Below, piece by piece: positions 1 to 10,723 of a stretch of DNA of 64,000 nucleotides. The first letter of the stretch is position 1. Every line of letters begins with the position of its first letter. The position numbers were made by a program, and so were the translations under genes. The stretch is from Tragulus kanchil. Taxonomy: Eukaryota; Chordata; Mammalia; Artiodactyla; Tragulidae. The stretch lies in NCBI GenBank assembly GCA_022376925.1, contig JAIOJX010000025.1, positions 93,523,608 through 93,587,607 on the forward strand, given 5' to 3'. A model generated the notes under the pieces. That model had not been told where the DNA came from, ran no database searches, and saw only the letters and a list, made by a program, of their open reading frames with translations.

Positions 1-183
1 TTCTAAAATATTTTCATGTTTTAAAGGAATGAGTTTAAAATTTTTCTTTGTTTTATACTCCACCTCTTACTTTTCTATTTGCCTTCCTCTTCAGTCTTTT
101 TTTTACCATTCCATCAACTAAAGTTGTACTGATATTATCACACTAGAAAATCATACATAATACCACCCTCCCTTCATGCTAAA

Positions 184-285
184 GGGCTTCTGAGGTGGTT
201 CAGTGGTAAAGAATCTGACTGCCAATACAAGATATGCAGGGAGTAAGTTTTATCCCTGAGCTGGAATGATCCCCTGGAGAAATAA
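184..285 (+). mobile_element. Bov-tA-like SINE, 5' part
   Basis: A degenerate tRNA-derived head (GGGCTTCTGAGGTGGTTCAG, then GTAAAGAATCTG and CCTGGAGAA) matches the ruminant Bov-tA head and the start of its Bov-A body. It is truncated at about 100 bp, so it is an old or 3'-deleted copy. Confidence 0.75.
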
Positions 286-693
286 ATAGGTTAGATTAGG
301 TTTCTAACTGAAATAAAACTTCTTTAAGTGATGACTGCAAGTCTTCTAGCACCAATTTCTGTAAATGCATATCCGTCAATCACAACACTGTAAAAGCTCT
401 GTTCTTTGGCATGAAGACACTGGCTTATCAAAATTTTCAGTAAACTAAGTTAACTGAAGTTGACTCTTCCAGATTATTTTTTTAATTTGTTTCTCTCCCA
501 GGGTTTATGAGTAAATAAAAGGACAACTGTTAATTTTAAAAATCCAGAAACATCCATTTATCTGGAAATTTTCTATTTTTTGAAAAGTTGAGCTCTAAGT
601 ATTCCTCAACTTAATCTGTTTCTTCACCCTCTCACCCCTTCTTCCCCCAAGGCAATGCAAATAGCAGTCATCTGGCCATTTCCCGTAACTGAA

Positions 694-811
694 TGTAATG
701 GTCTGAATGTTTATGTTCCCCCTGAACTTGCATGTTGAAGTTCAAACCACCAAAGTGATTGTATTAGAAGGTGAAGCTTTGGGACATAACTAGGAGATTG
801 GAATTAATGTT
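694..811 (+). mobile_element. MLT1-type MaLR LTR, 5' fragment (left copy in D1)
   Basis: This begins TGTAATGGTCTGAATGTTTA, the usual start of an MLT1-type LTR, and runs to GGAATTAATGTTC, where the left D1 copy ends. The complete version is at 1866-2215. Confidence 0.7.
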
Positions 812-1170
812 CATAAGTGATCATAAGAAAGTACTTCAAATTGTGTATTTTCTCATAGTCTGATAGTCTGGTAGTACAAGGTCAATGTGTTGACTATGTT
901 GGTTTCTTTTGAGATCTCTCTGAATCTGGCTTGTAGTTGGCCATCTTCTGTCAGTATCCTCACATGGTCTTCCCTCTGTGCATGTCTGTGTCCATGTTTC
1001 CTTTTCTTATAAGGGACACTGGTTATATTGGATCAGGGCCTACTTGAATGACTTCATTTTATCTAAATTACCTCTTTAAAAACTCTATCCCCAGACACAG
1101 TCCATTCTGAGGTCCTGGGACTTCAGCATGAATTTATGTATAGTTTCAGCCCATAACAATTTCCAACACA
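812..1170 (-). mobile_element. MLT1-like MaLR LTR, minus strand
   Basis: Read on the minus strand, it starts near TGTTATGGGCTGAAACTATA. It carries typical MLT1 landmarks: GGTAATTTAGATAAAATGA, GGCCCTGATCCAATATAAC, CTTATAAGAAAAGGAAAC and GGAAGACCATGTGAGGA. It lies between the two D1 copies and lacks a clear 3' end. The subfamily is not assigned. Confidence 0.6.
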
Positions 1171-1355
1171 TGATTTCTAAAATATTTTCATGTTTTAAAG
1201 GAATGAGTTTAAAATTTTTCTTTGTTTTATACTCCACCTCTTACTTTTCTATTTGCCTTCCTCTTCAGTCTTTTTTACCATTCCATCAACTAAAGTTGTA
1301 CTGATATTATCACACTAGAAAATCATACATAATACCACCCTCCCTTCATGCTAAA

Positions 1356-1457
1356 GGGCTTCTGAGGTGGTTCAGTGGTAAAGAATCTGACTGCCAATAC
1401 AAGATATGCAGGGAGTAAGTTTTATCCCTGAGCTGGAATGATCCCCTGGAGAAATAA
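1356..1457 (+). mobile_element. Bov-tA-like SINE, second copy in D1
   Basis: This is the duplicate of the element at 184-285, carried by D1, and is not an independent insertion. Confidence 0.75.
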
Positions 1458-1865
1458 ATAGGTTAGATTAGGTTTCTAACTGAAATAAAACTTCTTTAAG
1501 TGATGACTGCAAGTCTTCTAGCACCAATTTCTGTAAATGCATATCCGTCAATCACAACACTGTAAAAGCTCTGTTCTTTGGCATGAAGACACTGGCTTAT
1601 CAAAATTTTCAGTAAACTAAGTTAACTGAAGTTGACTCTTCCAGATTATTTTTTTAATTTGTTTCTCTCCCAGGGTTTATGAGTAAATAAAAGGACAACT
1701 GTTAATTTTAAAAATCCAGAAACATCCATTTATCTGGAAATTTTCTATTTTTTGAAAAGTTGAGCTCTAAGTATTCCTCAACTTAATCTGTTTCTTCACC
1801 CTCTCACCCCTTCTTCCCCCAAGGCAATGCAAATAGCAGTCATCTGGCCATTTCCCGTAACTGAA

Positions 1866-2215
1866 TGTAATGGTCTGAATGTTTATGTTCCCCCTGAACT
1901 TGCATGTTGAAGTTCAAACCACCAAAGTGATTGTATTAGAAGGTGAAGCTTTGGGACATAACTAGGAGATTGGAATTAATGTTCTTATAAAAGAGCATGG
2001 GTCCCCTCAACTCCTCCCACCATGTTACATCACAAAGAAAGGACAGCCACCTGTGAGCCAGGAGGAGGGCTCTCACCAGACATTGAGAAACCTGATCCTT
2101 CAAGTACCCTGATCCTGAACTTTTACACTCCAGAGCTGCACGAAATAAATTTCTGTTGTTTATAAGCCACTTAGTCTGTAGTATTTTGCTATAGCATCCT
2201 GAATTGATTAAAACA
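1866..2215 (+). mobile_element. MLT1-type MaLR solo LTR
   Basis: A near-complete LTR of about 350 bp, starting TGTAATGGTCTGAATG. It contains CTTATAAAAGAGCATGG, CCACCATGTTACATC, GGGCTCTCACCAGACAT and a polyadenylation region GAAATAAATTTCTGTTG, and ends near CTGAATTGATTAAAACA. It is an ancient endogenous-retrovirus-like relic with no internal genes seen next to it. Confidence 0.75.
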
Positions 2216-2614
2216 TTGAATAATCTGACAACTGTATTGCAACTAGTCTAACTAACTTAGATAATTAAACTTGGTTTAGAATTGGGATGGACAATCAGAA
2301 AAACACAACAGCAGGAGGTGTCTTGGAAAGTGCTGGCTAACTTGACCTTTATTATGCCAAGGTAATACATCATTTACCTGATAGAATGACCAATTTAAAC
2401 TTAAAGCAACAATTAAGAAGGTTAGAAGATGTCTATGAAATTTTTATGACTCCAAGCCAATACTGTACTTTGTTTTTATTTTATTTATAAAACATGATTC
2501 TTATTAGAATATATCAGTTTTCACTGTGCTTGTTGTTCTGTAAGTTGATGACTTAGTATAAACTCCACCATTTAAAATTTCTGGCCATTTTGTTTTAAAG
2601 GCCCATCCAAGTGC
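2216..2614. other. Unassigned AT-rich sequence
   Basis: No open frame of note and no repeat family that I recognise. Confidence 0.6.
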
Positions 2615-2623
2615 TTACCTCAG

Positions 2624-2919
2624 TAAAGTGAAAGTGGCTCAGTCGTGTCTGACTCTTCTCAACCCATGGACAGACCATGGCATTCTCCAGGCAAGAATAC
2701 TGGAGCAGGTAGCCTTTCCCTTCTCCAGGGGTTTTTCTCAATCCAGGGATCAAACCCAAGCCTCCTGCATTGCAGGCAGATTCTTTACTATGTGAGCCAC
2801 CAGGGAAGACCAAGAATACTGGAGATCTCTTCTCCAAGGGATCTTCCTGACCCAGGAATCGAACCTGGTCTCCTGCATTACAGGCAGATACTTTACCAGC
2901 TGATCTACAAGGGAAACCT
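2624..2919 (-). mobile_element. Bov-A2 SINE (dimer)
   Basis: Two Bov-A monomers lie in tandem on the minus strand. CCAGGCAAGAATACTGGAGC and AAGAATACTGGAGATCTC mark the two bodies, and both end in a rule-like AATCGAACCTGG/ATCAAACCCAAG block. Flanking 9-bp repeats TTACCTCAG at 2615-2623 and 2920-2928 look like the target-site duplication. The dimer is characteristic of pecoran ruminants and explains the open frames on both strands here. Confidence 0.9.
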
Positions 2920-2928
2920 TTACCTCAG

Positions 2929-3415
2929 GAAATTGATCCCCAAATAGTTACATTCATAACAATTTAGTACACAAAAAGTTTATGTAGCTCCATTTTGTAA
3001 ACTAGATTTCATTTTCATTTATAATTTTAGAATTCCTGTCTTTCCTTTTATTTCTAAAATTGACTCTAAATATATGGTCAGTGGGTTGGATGGTATATTA
3101 AAAGAACAGTATCAATATTGGGTTCATTCTGGTGAAATGGTGAAAATTCAAGACTATAAAATATATTCATATTACTTACTAAACCTTTCAAAATACATAA
3201 GGATTCAACAGATAGACAACTGAAATTATACCATGGTAAAAAGCTGAAAAGTGATTCTTAACCACAGCCCCCCAGCTGCCAGAGTCTCTAGGATGGGAGT
3301 GGGGTTGGAAGGTAAGGCGATATTGTTTGAAAAAATACATCCACAGTTTATTGTTTTCATAATTTTTTAAAGCACCAGCGATAAAGGAAGGTAGGAAGGA
3401 AAAAAAGAAAGGAAG
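2929..3415. other. Unassigned unique sequence
   Basis: AT-rich with a short purine-rich patch (GGAAGG/GAAAGG repeats, about 3386-3415). No gene or repeat family recognised. Confidence 0.55.
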
Positions 3416-3975
3416 TGTCGACTAAAAAGATGAACAACTTGAGAGTTGTGGGTTAAGTTTTATTTGGGGCATAATTAGGACTGCAGCCTGGGAGACAGCA
3501 CCCCAGATAGCTTTGAGAGACTGCTCCAAAGAGGCAGCAGGAGGAGGGTCAGTATTTAAGGATTTTGGTGAGGGGAGGAGTTTAATATCATTAAACAGTC
3601 ATTTTACAAAGTGTCCACAGTCACGAGGATCTGATGTCACCGTGAAGAGATTTAGTGCTTTTCTAAATATGAGGAGATGCAAGGATTGAGATGATAAAAT
3701 CTGTTCCTAAAAGCATCCACCTATTTAAAGACCTGCCCCACCAGATTCCCTGGAGCACAGAGTGCCTCTACCCCACCCTGATCTCCATCAGGAGGTATTG
3801 AAGGTCAGCAGCTCTCATCAACATGGCGTCTCAACCTCACCCTGATCTCCTTCAGAGGGTATTGAAGGTCAGCAAGTCTCAACAACATAGGGTCTGGTCT
3901 CTGCAGAGGCAGACGGCAAACATCCTTGTTGTCCAGACATGGATGTAAATGCCAGCTTGTAGTTGACTGAAGGAA
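3416..3975 (-). mobile_element. Ruminant ERV LTR-like element
   Basis: On the minus strand the element ends in CCCCAAATAAAACTTAACCC (a polyadenylation signal) and then GTCGACA. On the plus strand it shows TTTTATTTGGGGC and GACTGCAGCCTGGGAGACAG, which recur in ruminant endogenous-retrovirus LTRs. The 5' boundary is approximate, no target-site duplication was found, and no proviral coding region is attached. Confidence 0.55.
3774..3901. repeat. 64-bp tandem repeat, two units
   Basis: CACCCTGATCTCC followed by a matching 50-bp block occurs at 3774-3837 and again from 3838, with about 85-90% identity. It lies inside the LTR-like element, so it is probably an internal duplication of the LTR U3 region. 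Confidence 0.75.
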
Positions 3976-4099
3976 CTTACAAAAGCAAATAATTATTTTT
4001 ATAACCTAAGAATAGTTAAATATGCGTCAAAAGACTGATAGATATTTACTTTAAAAAAAATTTTAGTAACAAAAAATTTTAAATCTTCAAAATATATAA

Positions 4100-4262
4100 A
4101 CACTGTAAAAGATAAAAATTAGAGGAAGTGTTTGCAACGAGTATATATCAAAGGTTTAACATTCAGAGAACTTTATGTATTTCTGAGGATATAACAGTGG
4201 GCAAAGGACACGAGTGAGCACCTTACAAAAGTGAAATACAAGTCACAATCAAACAAATGTAT
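4100..4262 (+). mobile_element. L1 ORF2-like fragment, degenerate
   Basis: The order of motifs (GTTTGCAACGAGTATATATC, GTTTAACATTCAGAGAACTT, GTGGGCAAAGGACACGAGTG) parallels a well-conserved stretch of old L1 ORF2. It is short and heavily mutated. Confidence 0.4.
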
Positions 4263-4265
4263 GAC

Positions 4266-4370
4266 ATGGTGGTGGAGTACAGAGACTTGGAGACAGAGCT
4301 TTGCGTCTACTTAACCAAATAACTTTAGGCAAGTTACTTACCTCTCTATGCATCTGTTTTCCTACCTGTT
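4266..4370 (-). mobile_element. MIR SINE fragment
   Basis: AACTTTAGGCAAGTTACTTACCTCTCTATGCATC is the MIR core read in the reverse orientation (written here as overlapping motifs AGGCAAGTTACTTACC and CTCTATGCATC). It is an ancient mammalian repeat. Confidence 0.6.
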
Positions 4371-4530
4371 TGTTCAGTTGAGATTTTTTCATGCTGGGTT
4401 TTTTAAGTTAAGGAGCAGTTCTACAGAAGAAAGAAGAGATTTTACTTTAACCTGAAGCTTTTTCAGTGTTTATGTCAAAACACTTGCTAACTTTGAAACA
4501 TGTGGCAAAATGACATTTCTTGGTATACTT

Positions 4531-4668
4531 TGTTGTTCATGGTCAGTCTGTCATGTCCAGCTCCTTGGGAACCCATGGACTGTACCCTGCTGAGCTCCTC
4601 TGTTCATGGGTATTCTCCAGGCAAGAATACTGGAGTGGGTTCCTACGCCCTCCTCTAGGGAATCTTCC
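4531..4668 (-). mobile_element. Bov-A SINE, truncated
   Basis: A minus-strand Bov-A body (GTCATGTCCAGCTCC, CCAGGCAAGAATACTGGAGT). Flanking repeats of about 12 bp, CTTGGTATACTT (4519-4530) and CTTGGTATGCTT (4669-4680), differ at one base and look like its target-site duplication, so the short form inserted as such. Confidence 0.8.
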
Positions 4669-4681
4669 CTTGGTATGCTTT

Positions 4682-4941
4682 ATTCAGGTCCAATAAAGAG
4701 ATTCAAAGGTATTCAAAAAGAGTAATGTGGATAGAGTTCTTAACGTTTTTCTTTTTGAGAATTCGCATGTTTGAACTGTTGATGATTGCACATTAACTGA
4801 GTCAGAGCCATTTACGTTCTCTTCTGTGTTTCTCTGTTTCTTAGATACCGGGGTGAGAGTGAGAGAGGAATTCTGACAGTACAACCCTCAGCAATTACCA
4901 GAAGCTAATGTTACCAAACTTAGGTCTGGCTGCTCAAAAGT
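4682..4941. other. Unassigned sequence before D2
   Basis: No gene recognised. A 66-codon minus-strand open frame is present but has no protein-like features. Bases 4901-4941 appear again in shrunken form as the linker of D2 (6016-6040). Confidence 0.5.
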
Positions 4942-5674
4942 CAGTACGAGAGGCAGGTGTTGGTAAGAAAGGACAAAGGACTTTCTGCTTTAATGAGAAA
5001 GCCAGCAACCCGGGGAAAAGGTGGACTTGCGTCTTAAACATGTAGGCTTGTTGACTCCTTGTCATCTTTCTTTGAATGCTATCTTATTCATGGTTTGTTC
5101 ATGAGAGCACTGAAGAGGAAGCTGGGGGTAAGATCTGCTCATCTTTTAATCAGTTTTCATTTCTATTTCTTTGATCTAAGGAAAGAACCAACAGGTTAGG
5201 CAAAGTGTTGTGTGATCAAAAGATCTGAAAGGTGTGCTTTGGCGGTTGGTTAAAATAAAGCTTTGCCAAAGTGACATAACAAAAGGGGCCTCGTGCAGAG
5301 AGTTCTTTCCTGCAAAAAACTGCTTGCACTAATGCAAAAATCTACAAGTTAAGTGAGGTTGCCTGTAGCTAGGTTAAACTTGGACTTAATTAGAACCTCT
5401 GTGGATTTATTCCATTCCTTCCAGGTAACAACTTCTGTTCCAGCATTAGGCCTCCAAGCTCAATTGTATATTCAGGGAGACAGAAGAAACACATCTCATA
5501 ACTGCTTTGCCCTGAAATTTTCAGACGAACTGTCTCACTGACATCAGCACATGAACAGGAATCTTAGCTGACAATGAGGTGATAGCTCAAGATATTTGAC
5601 AATTCCTGTTCCATATCTTAATGTATATCCCAGCTGTGCTGCAGTCTGGATATTACACCCATTCCACATATGTT

Positions 5675-5744
5675 ATGTGCTAAGTCACTTCAGCTGTGTC
5701 TGACTCTTTGCAACCCTATGAACTGTAGCCTACCAGGCTCCTCT
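5675..5744 (-). mobile_element. Bov-A SINE fragment (copies at 6774-6843 and 7916-7932)
   Basis: GTGCTAAGTCACTTCAGCTG, TGTCTGACTCTTTGCAACCC and ACCAGGCTCCTCT form the 3' end of a minus-strand Bov-A body. The repeat copies come from D2 and D3. Confidence 0.8.
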
Positions 5745-5892
5745 ACAATACATCAAAGCACAGGAACTGTTCAGATTATTGGAGGTTAATGTAGCACAAA
5801 AAATTTCAGCAATTTTTCCAAACAGCTAATACTTTAGAAGGACTAAAGAAAAGGAATATTTTCTATAGTAATTAAAGATGCCATAATATTAG

Positions 5893-5960
5893 GTATCACT
5901 GATTAAGTGCCTACTATTTGCCCTGCACTGTGCTGAATATGATAAAGTTGTATAACTTTA
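5893..5960 (+). mobile_element. MIR-like fragment (copies in D2 and D3)
   Basis: GATTAAGTGCCTACTATTTG followed by CCTGCACTGTGCTGAATATG follows the MIR consensus around its 'tgcctactatgtgccaggca' region. Copies lie at about 6992-7059 and 8082-8149. Confidence 0.55.
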
Positions 5961-6825
5961 CAGTTTTTAAATCAGATTAAATTATATACCAAACTCAAGT
6001 CTGCCTAACTCACTAGAAGCTAATGTTCCCTAGGTGGAAACAGTACGAGAGGCAGGTGTTGGTAAGAAAGGACAAAGGACTTTCTGCTTTAATGAGAAAG
6101 CCAGCAACCCGGGGAAAAGGTGGACTTGCGTCTTAAACATGTAGGCTTGTTGACTCCTTGTCATCTTTCTTTGAATGCTATCTTATTCATGGTTTGTTCA
6201 TGAGAGCACTGAAGAGGAAGCTGGGGGTAAGATCTGCTCATCTTTTAATCAGTTTTCATTTCTATTTCTTTGATCTAAGGAAAGAACCAACAGGTTAGGC
6301 AAAGTGTTGTGTGATCAAAAGATCTGAAAGGTGTGCTTTGGCGGTTGGTTAAAATAAAGCTTTGCCAAAGTGACATAACAAAAGGGGCCTCGTGCAGAGA
6401 GTTCTTTCCTGCAAAAAACTGCTTGCACTAATGCAAAAATCTACAAGTTAAGTGAGGTTGCCTGTAGCTAGGTTAAACTTGGACTTAATTAGAACCTCTG
6501 TGGATTTATTCCATTCCTTCCAGGTAACAACTTCTGTTCCAGCATTAGGCCTCCAAGCTCAATTGTATATTCAGGGAGACAGAAGAAACACATCTCATAA
6601 CTGCTTTGCCCTGAAATTTTCAGACGAACTGTCTCACTGACATCAGCACATGAACAGGAATCTTAGCTGACAATGAGGTGATAGCTCAAGATATTTGACA
6701 ATTCCTGTTCCATATCTTAATGTATATCCCAGCTGTGCTGCAGTCTGGATATTACACCCATTCCACATATGTTATGTGCTAAGTCACTTCAGCTGTGTCT
6801 GACTCTTTGCAACCCTATGAACTGT

Positions 6826-8983
6826 AGCCTACCAGGCTCCTCTACAATACATCAAAGCACAGGAACTGTTCAGATTATTGGAGGTTAATGTAGCACAAAA
6901 AATTTCAGCAATTTTTCCAAACAGCTAATACTTTAGAAGGACTAAAGAAAAGGAATATTTTCTATAGTAATTAAAGATGCCATAATATTAGGTATCACTG
7001 ATTAAGTGCCTACTATTTGCCCTGCACTGTGCTGAATATGATAAAGTTGTATAACTTTACAGTTTTTAAATCAGATTAAATTATATACCAAACTCAAGTC
7101 TGCCTAACTCACTAGAAAATCTCAGTTATTAGTCTTTGTTGGGTTCATCCCAAATCACACGAGTTCTGTGTGCTTTCCAGAAAATGGGGAATAGCTTCTC
7201 TGTTTTCAGTCCCCTTATATTGCAGCTATTATAGGCACAAAAATGGCCAAACAGGCAATCTTAGCATTTTGGTGCCAAGCCTGGCTGTGGGGATGTTTCA
7301 AGGCTGGGAGCCTGGGTGCTTGGATCCAGCCAACGAGGTACCTACCAATGCTACACCACCTCCAGCCAGGTACATGTGTCTGAGATCAGGTTCCCATTCC
7401 TTTTGAGATCCACAAATCTCTGAACTTGTCCCAGCCTGAGAAAAATCTCTCTCCTCCTTCTTGCTACCTCTGTTTTCCTTTCCTCTGATATATTTCCAGT
7501 AATGAGCTTGCTTACATGCATACAAAAGGCAAAAAGAGGTTTTTTCAACCTTCTTAGGGTCCCCAGCTAGGTGTAAAAACTAAACTGATAAAAAAAGATT
7601 AATAGGAGAAAAACTTGCAATTTTACTTAATATTAAAAGTTTTACTTAACAGAGGAGCTACTCTTGATTGCTGAACAAAGACTGAAATTGACAAAGGAGG
7701 TGATTTACAAGGCATGGCCTACAAATTTCTCAGACACTCTGTGTACATATTCCAAAAGTTGCTGTGTCAAACACATTCAAAAGATCAAATCTGGTCCTGC
7801 TGATACCCTGTGGCACTTAAACCAAAGTGTCTACTACCTTCTGTATCACTTGTTAAATTTTAATCTTGCTTTTAGCAAGAAAAAATGGAAATCAAGTTAG
7901 CTAAATTTATGGGAAAGCCTACCAGGCTCCTCTACAATACATCAAAGCACAGGAACTGTTCAGATTATTGGAGGTTAATGTAGCACAAAAAATTTCAGCA
8001 ATTTTTCCAAACAGCTAATACTTTAGAAGGACTAAAGAAAAGGAATATTTTCTATAGTAATTAAAGATGCCATAATATTAGGTATCACTGATTAAGTGCC
8101 TACTATTTGCCCTGCACTGTGCTGAATATGATAAAGTTGTATAACTTTACAGTTTTTAAATCAGATTAAATTATATACCAAACTCAAGTCTGCCTAACTC
8201 ACTAGAAAATCTCAGTTATTAGTCTTTGTTGGGTTCATCCCAAATCACACGAGTTCTGTGTGCTTTCCAGAAAATGGGGAATAGCTTCTCTGTTTTCAGT
8301 CCCCTTATATTGCAGCTATTATAGGCACAAAAATGGCCAAACAGGCAATCTTAGCATTTTGGTGCCAAGCCTGGCTGTGGGGATGTTTCAAGGCTGGGAG
8401 CCTGGGTGCTTGGATCCAGCCAACGAGGTACCTACCAATGCTACACCACCTCCAGCCAGGTACATGTGTCTGAGATCAGGTTCCCATTCCTTTTGAGATC
8501 CACAAATCTCTGAACTTGTCCCAGCCTGAGAAAATCTCTCTCCTCCTTCTTGCTACCTCTGTTTTCCTTTCCTCTGATATATTTCCAGTAATGAGCTTGC
8601 TTACATGCATACAAAAGGCAAAAAGAGGTTTTTTCAACCTTCTTAGGGTCCCCAGCTAGGTGTAAAAACTAAACTGATAAAAAAAGATTAATAGGAGAAA
8701 AACTTGCAATTTTACTTAATATTAAAAGTTTTACTTAACAGAGGAGCTACTCTTGATTGCTGAACAAAGACTGAAATTGACAAAGGAGGTGATTTACAAG
8801 GCATGGCCTACAAATTTCTCAGACACTCTGTGTACATATTCCAAAAGTTGCTGTGTCAAACACATTCAAAAGATCAAATCTGGTCCTGCTGATACCCTGT
8901 GGCACTTAAACCAAAGTGTCTACTACCTTCTGTATCACTTGTTAAATTTTAATCTTGCTTTTAGCAAGAGATGGAAATCAAGT
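6826..8983. repeat. Direct duplication D3 (6826-7897 and 7916-8983)
   Basis: The period is 1086-1090 bp. Differences are small indels, such as a 5-A against a 4-A run after CAGCCTGAG and GAAAAAATGG against GAGATGG near the end. The 18-bp linker 7898-7915 (GCTAAATTTATGGG core) resembles 9035-9050 (GCCTAAATTTATGC), which lies beyond the right copy. Because D3 overlaps D2, bases 6826-7117 exist three times (also 5727-6018 and 7916-8207). Confidence 0.97.
7118..7897. other. Unassigned sequence inside D3
   Basis: It contains several 65-80-codon open frames on both strands, but none has a start context, homology or composition suggesting a gene. No repeat family recognised. Confidence 0.5.
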
Positions 8984-9479
8984 ACAAAATGTTAATAATA
9001 GCACATTAACTTTCAAGACTACTCTTCGGTTTAAGCCTAAATTTATGCAAGAAAGGAATTAGCAATCAACTGCCCTTTGTGAAAGGAATTTAGGGATTAC
9101 TTTGTTTTGTCACATTGGCTATTTAGATTGAGAGAATTCACTCCAATTTTTAAAAAATCTTATCAAATATTTAACATAACAACAGTAACACAACCTATAG
9201 TGCTGCCAGGTTCAGTTAGCTCCAGCCAGAGCTAAAATTTATCTTTAATTAATCTGATGTTCTTTAACTCAAGTTACTAAAAACAAACAAACAAACAAAA
9301 ATAGATGATGGTAACCATTAGTTAAGAAATGAATTTACCATGACCTTTATGCAGCTTTTTATATTAATTTTAGAATGCATATTAAAAGCACAAAGAATAT
9401 AGTGTAGTCCTGGATATTAATTTCCAATCTTGTATCTTAAGGCCAGTGAAGAAATCCTTTGAGGCCGAGGTTAGGAGGT

Positions 9480-9565
9480 TTATGTCTATATCTGATTCAT
9501 CTATGTATATAGACATAGCTCATCTATGTATGTAGACATAGCTGCAGATATAGTTCCAGCTATAT
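9480..9565. repeat. Imperfect tandem and palindromic AT-rich repeat
   Basis: CATCTATGTATATAGACATAGCT is repeated with changes 25 bp later and is partly self-complementary (CTATGTATATAGACATAG). It is copied by D4 at about 10570-10655. Confidence 0.6.
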
Positions 9566-9633
9566 ATAGTTGTTGGGGATGATATTTTGTCTTACTGTCC
9601 CATTGTATTTTGCTAATCTTCTTCCCATGAGTC

Positions 9634-9971
9634 TTTTTTTTTTTTTTTTTTTTAAGATTTATTATTTATTTATTTATTGGGGGGGTGGGGAAGGAGGGGA
9701 GCAGGCGGGCCACTTCTATTGGTCTTTCATTTGTCCATTTTCATCCATCTTCGTTCTTTGGCCTGTGTGGGCCTCCCATCGCGGTGGCCTCTGTTGTCAC
9801 AGAGCACCGGCTCTGGGTGCATGTGCTCCAGAGCTCCGGCTCGGGCTCGGTAATTGGACACATCGGTCCAGTCGCTCTGCGGCAAGCGGGATTCTCCCAG
9901 GCTAGGGATCAAACCGGCGCCCCTTGCACTGCAGGGCGGTGTCCTTACCCACTGGACCACCAGGGAAGCTC
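9634..9971 (-). mobile_element. SINE S1, unrecognised tRNA-derived family, long form
   Basis: On the minus strand it has a tRNA-like head (GGCTTCCCTGGTGGTCCAGT, with a B-box-like GGTTTGATCC), then a body with CCGATGTGTCCAATTACCGA, TCTGGAGCACATGCACCCAG and GCCACCGCGATGGGAGGCC. An extension (GAAGTGGCCCGCC, a G/C-rich stretch) and an AAATA tail follow. The target-site duplication CTTCCCATGAGTC (9621-9633) / CTTCCCATGACTC (9972-9984) has one mismatch. Many CpGs survive, which suggests recent insertion. The body is not that of Bov-tA. Confidence 0.85.
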
Positions 9972-10723
9972 CTTCCCATGACTCTCGTTCATAGACCCTA
10001 ATGACTCCTGTTGGGATGATTATTTGTTTTCATCTCTCCGATTGCAATTTCTCAAAGTTCACTTTTCAAACCTTACCTCCAAAAGTGTTTGATCTCCTTT
10101 TCAAAAATAGTCTGGTCATGACTACTACCCAGAAATTCTCACTCTATCTCTGCTGTGATGAAGCTATAAGTGCCCTATGTGGGAAATACAGTAATTGTCC
10201 AAACAACCAAGAATTATGCCTACTACTCAAAATCATTGAGTCTAACTTATACTTTTAAAAAGTTAGATTGGTTGAAGATTCTTGGAAAAGTCCAGCCAGG
10301 TTCAGTTAGCTCCAGCCAGAGCTAAAATTTATCTTTAATTAATCTGATGTTCTTTAACTCAAGTTACTAAAAACAAACAAACAAACAAAAATAGATGATG
10401 GTAACCATTAGTTAAGAAATGAATTTACCATGACCTTTATGCAGCTTTTTATATTAATTTTAGAATGCATATTAAAAGCACAAAGAATATAGTGTAGTCC
10501 TGGATATTAATTTCCAATCTTGTATCTTAAGGCCAGTGAAGAAATCCTTTGAGGCCGAGGTTAGGAGGTTTATGTCTATATCTGATTCATCTATGTATAT
10601 AGACATAGCTCATCTATGTATGTAGACATAGCTGCAGATATAGTTCCAGCTATATATAGTTGTTGGGGATGATATTTTGTCTTACTGTCCCATTGTATTT
10701 TGCTAATCTTCTTCCCATGAGTC

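Larger units (their letters stand above)
1..1984. repeat. Direct duplication D1 (1-811 and 1175-1984)
   Basis: The first 811 bases recur at 1175-1984 almost unchanged; the visible difference is a T-run of 8 in the left copy (near 97-104) against 6 in the right. The left copy is cut by the window start, so the unit may be longer. Unlike the other pairs, 363 bp of different sequence (812-1174) lies between the copies, and the left copy breaks in the middle of an MLT1-type LTR that is complete in the right copy. Confidence 0.95.
4942..7117. repeat. Direct duplication D2 (4942-6018 and 6041-7117)
   Basis: The period is 1099 bp and the copies appear base-identical by eye. The 22-bp linker starts GAAGCTAATGTT, exactly as the sequence 41 bp before the left copy does (4901-4912), and then loses about 17 bp. 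It therefore reads as a degraded extension of the right copy into the left copy's flank. The duplicated material has a Bov-A fragment and a MIR but is mostly unassigned. Confidence 0.97.
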
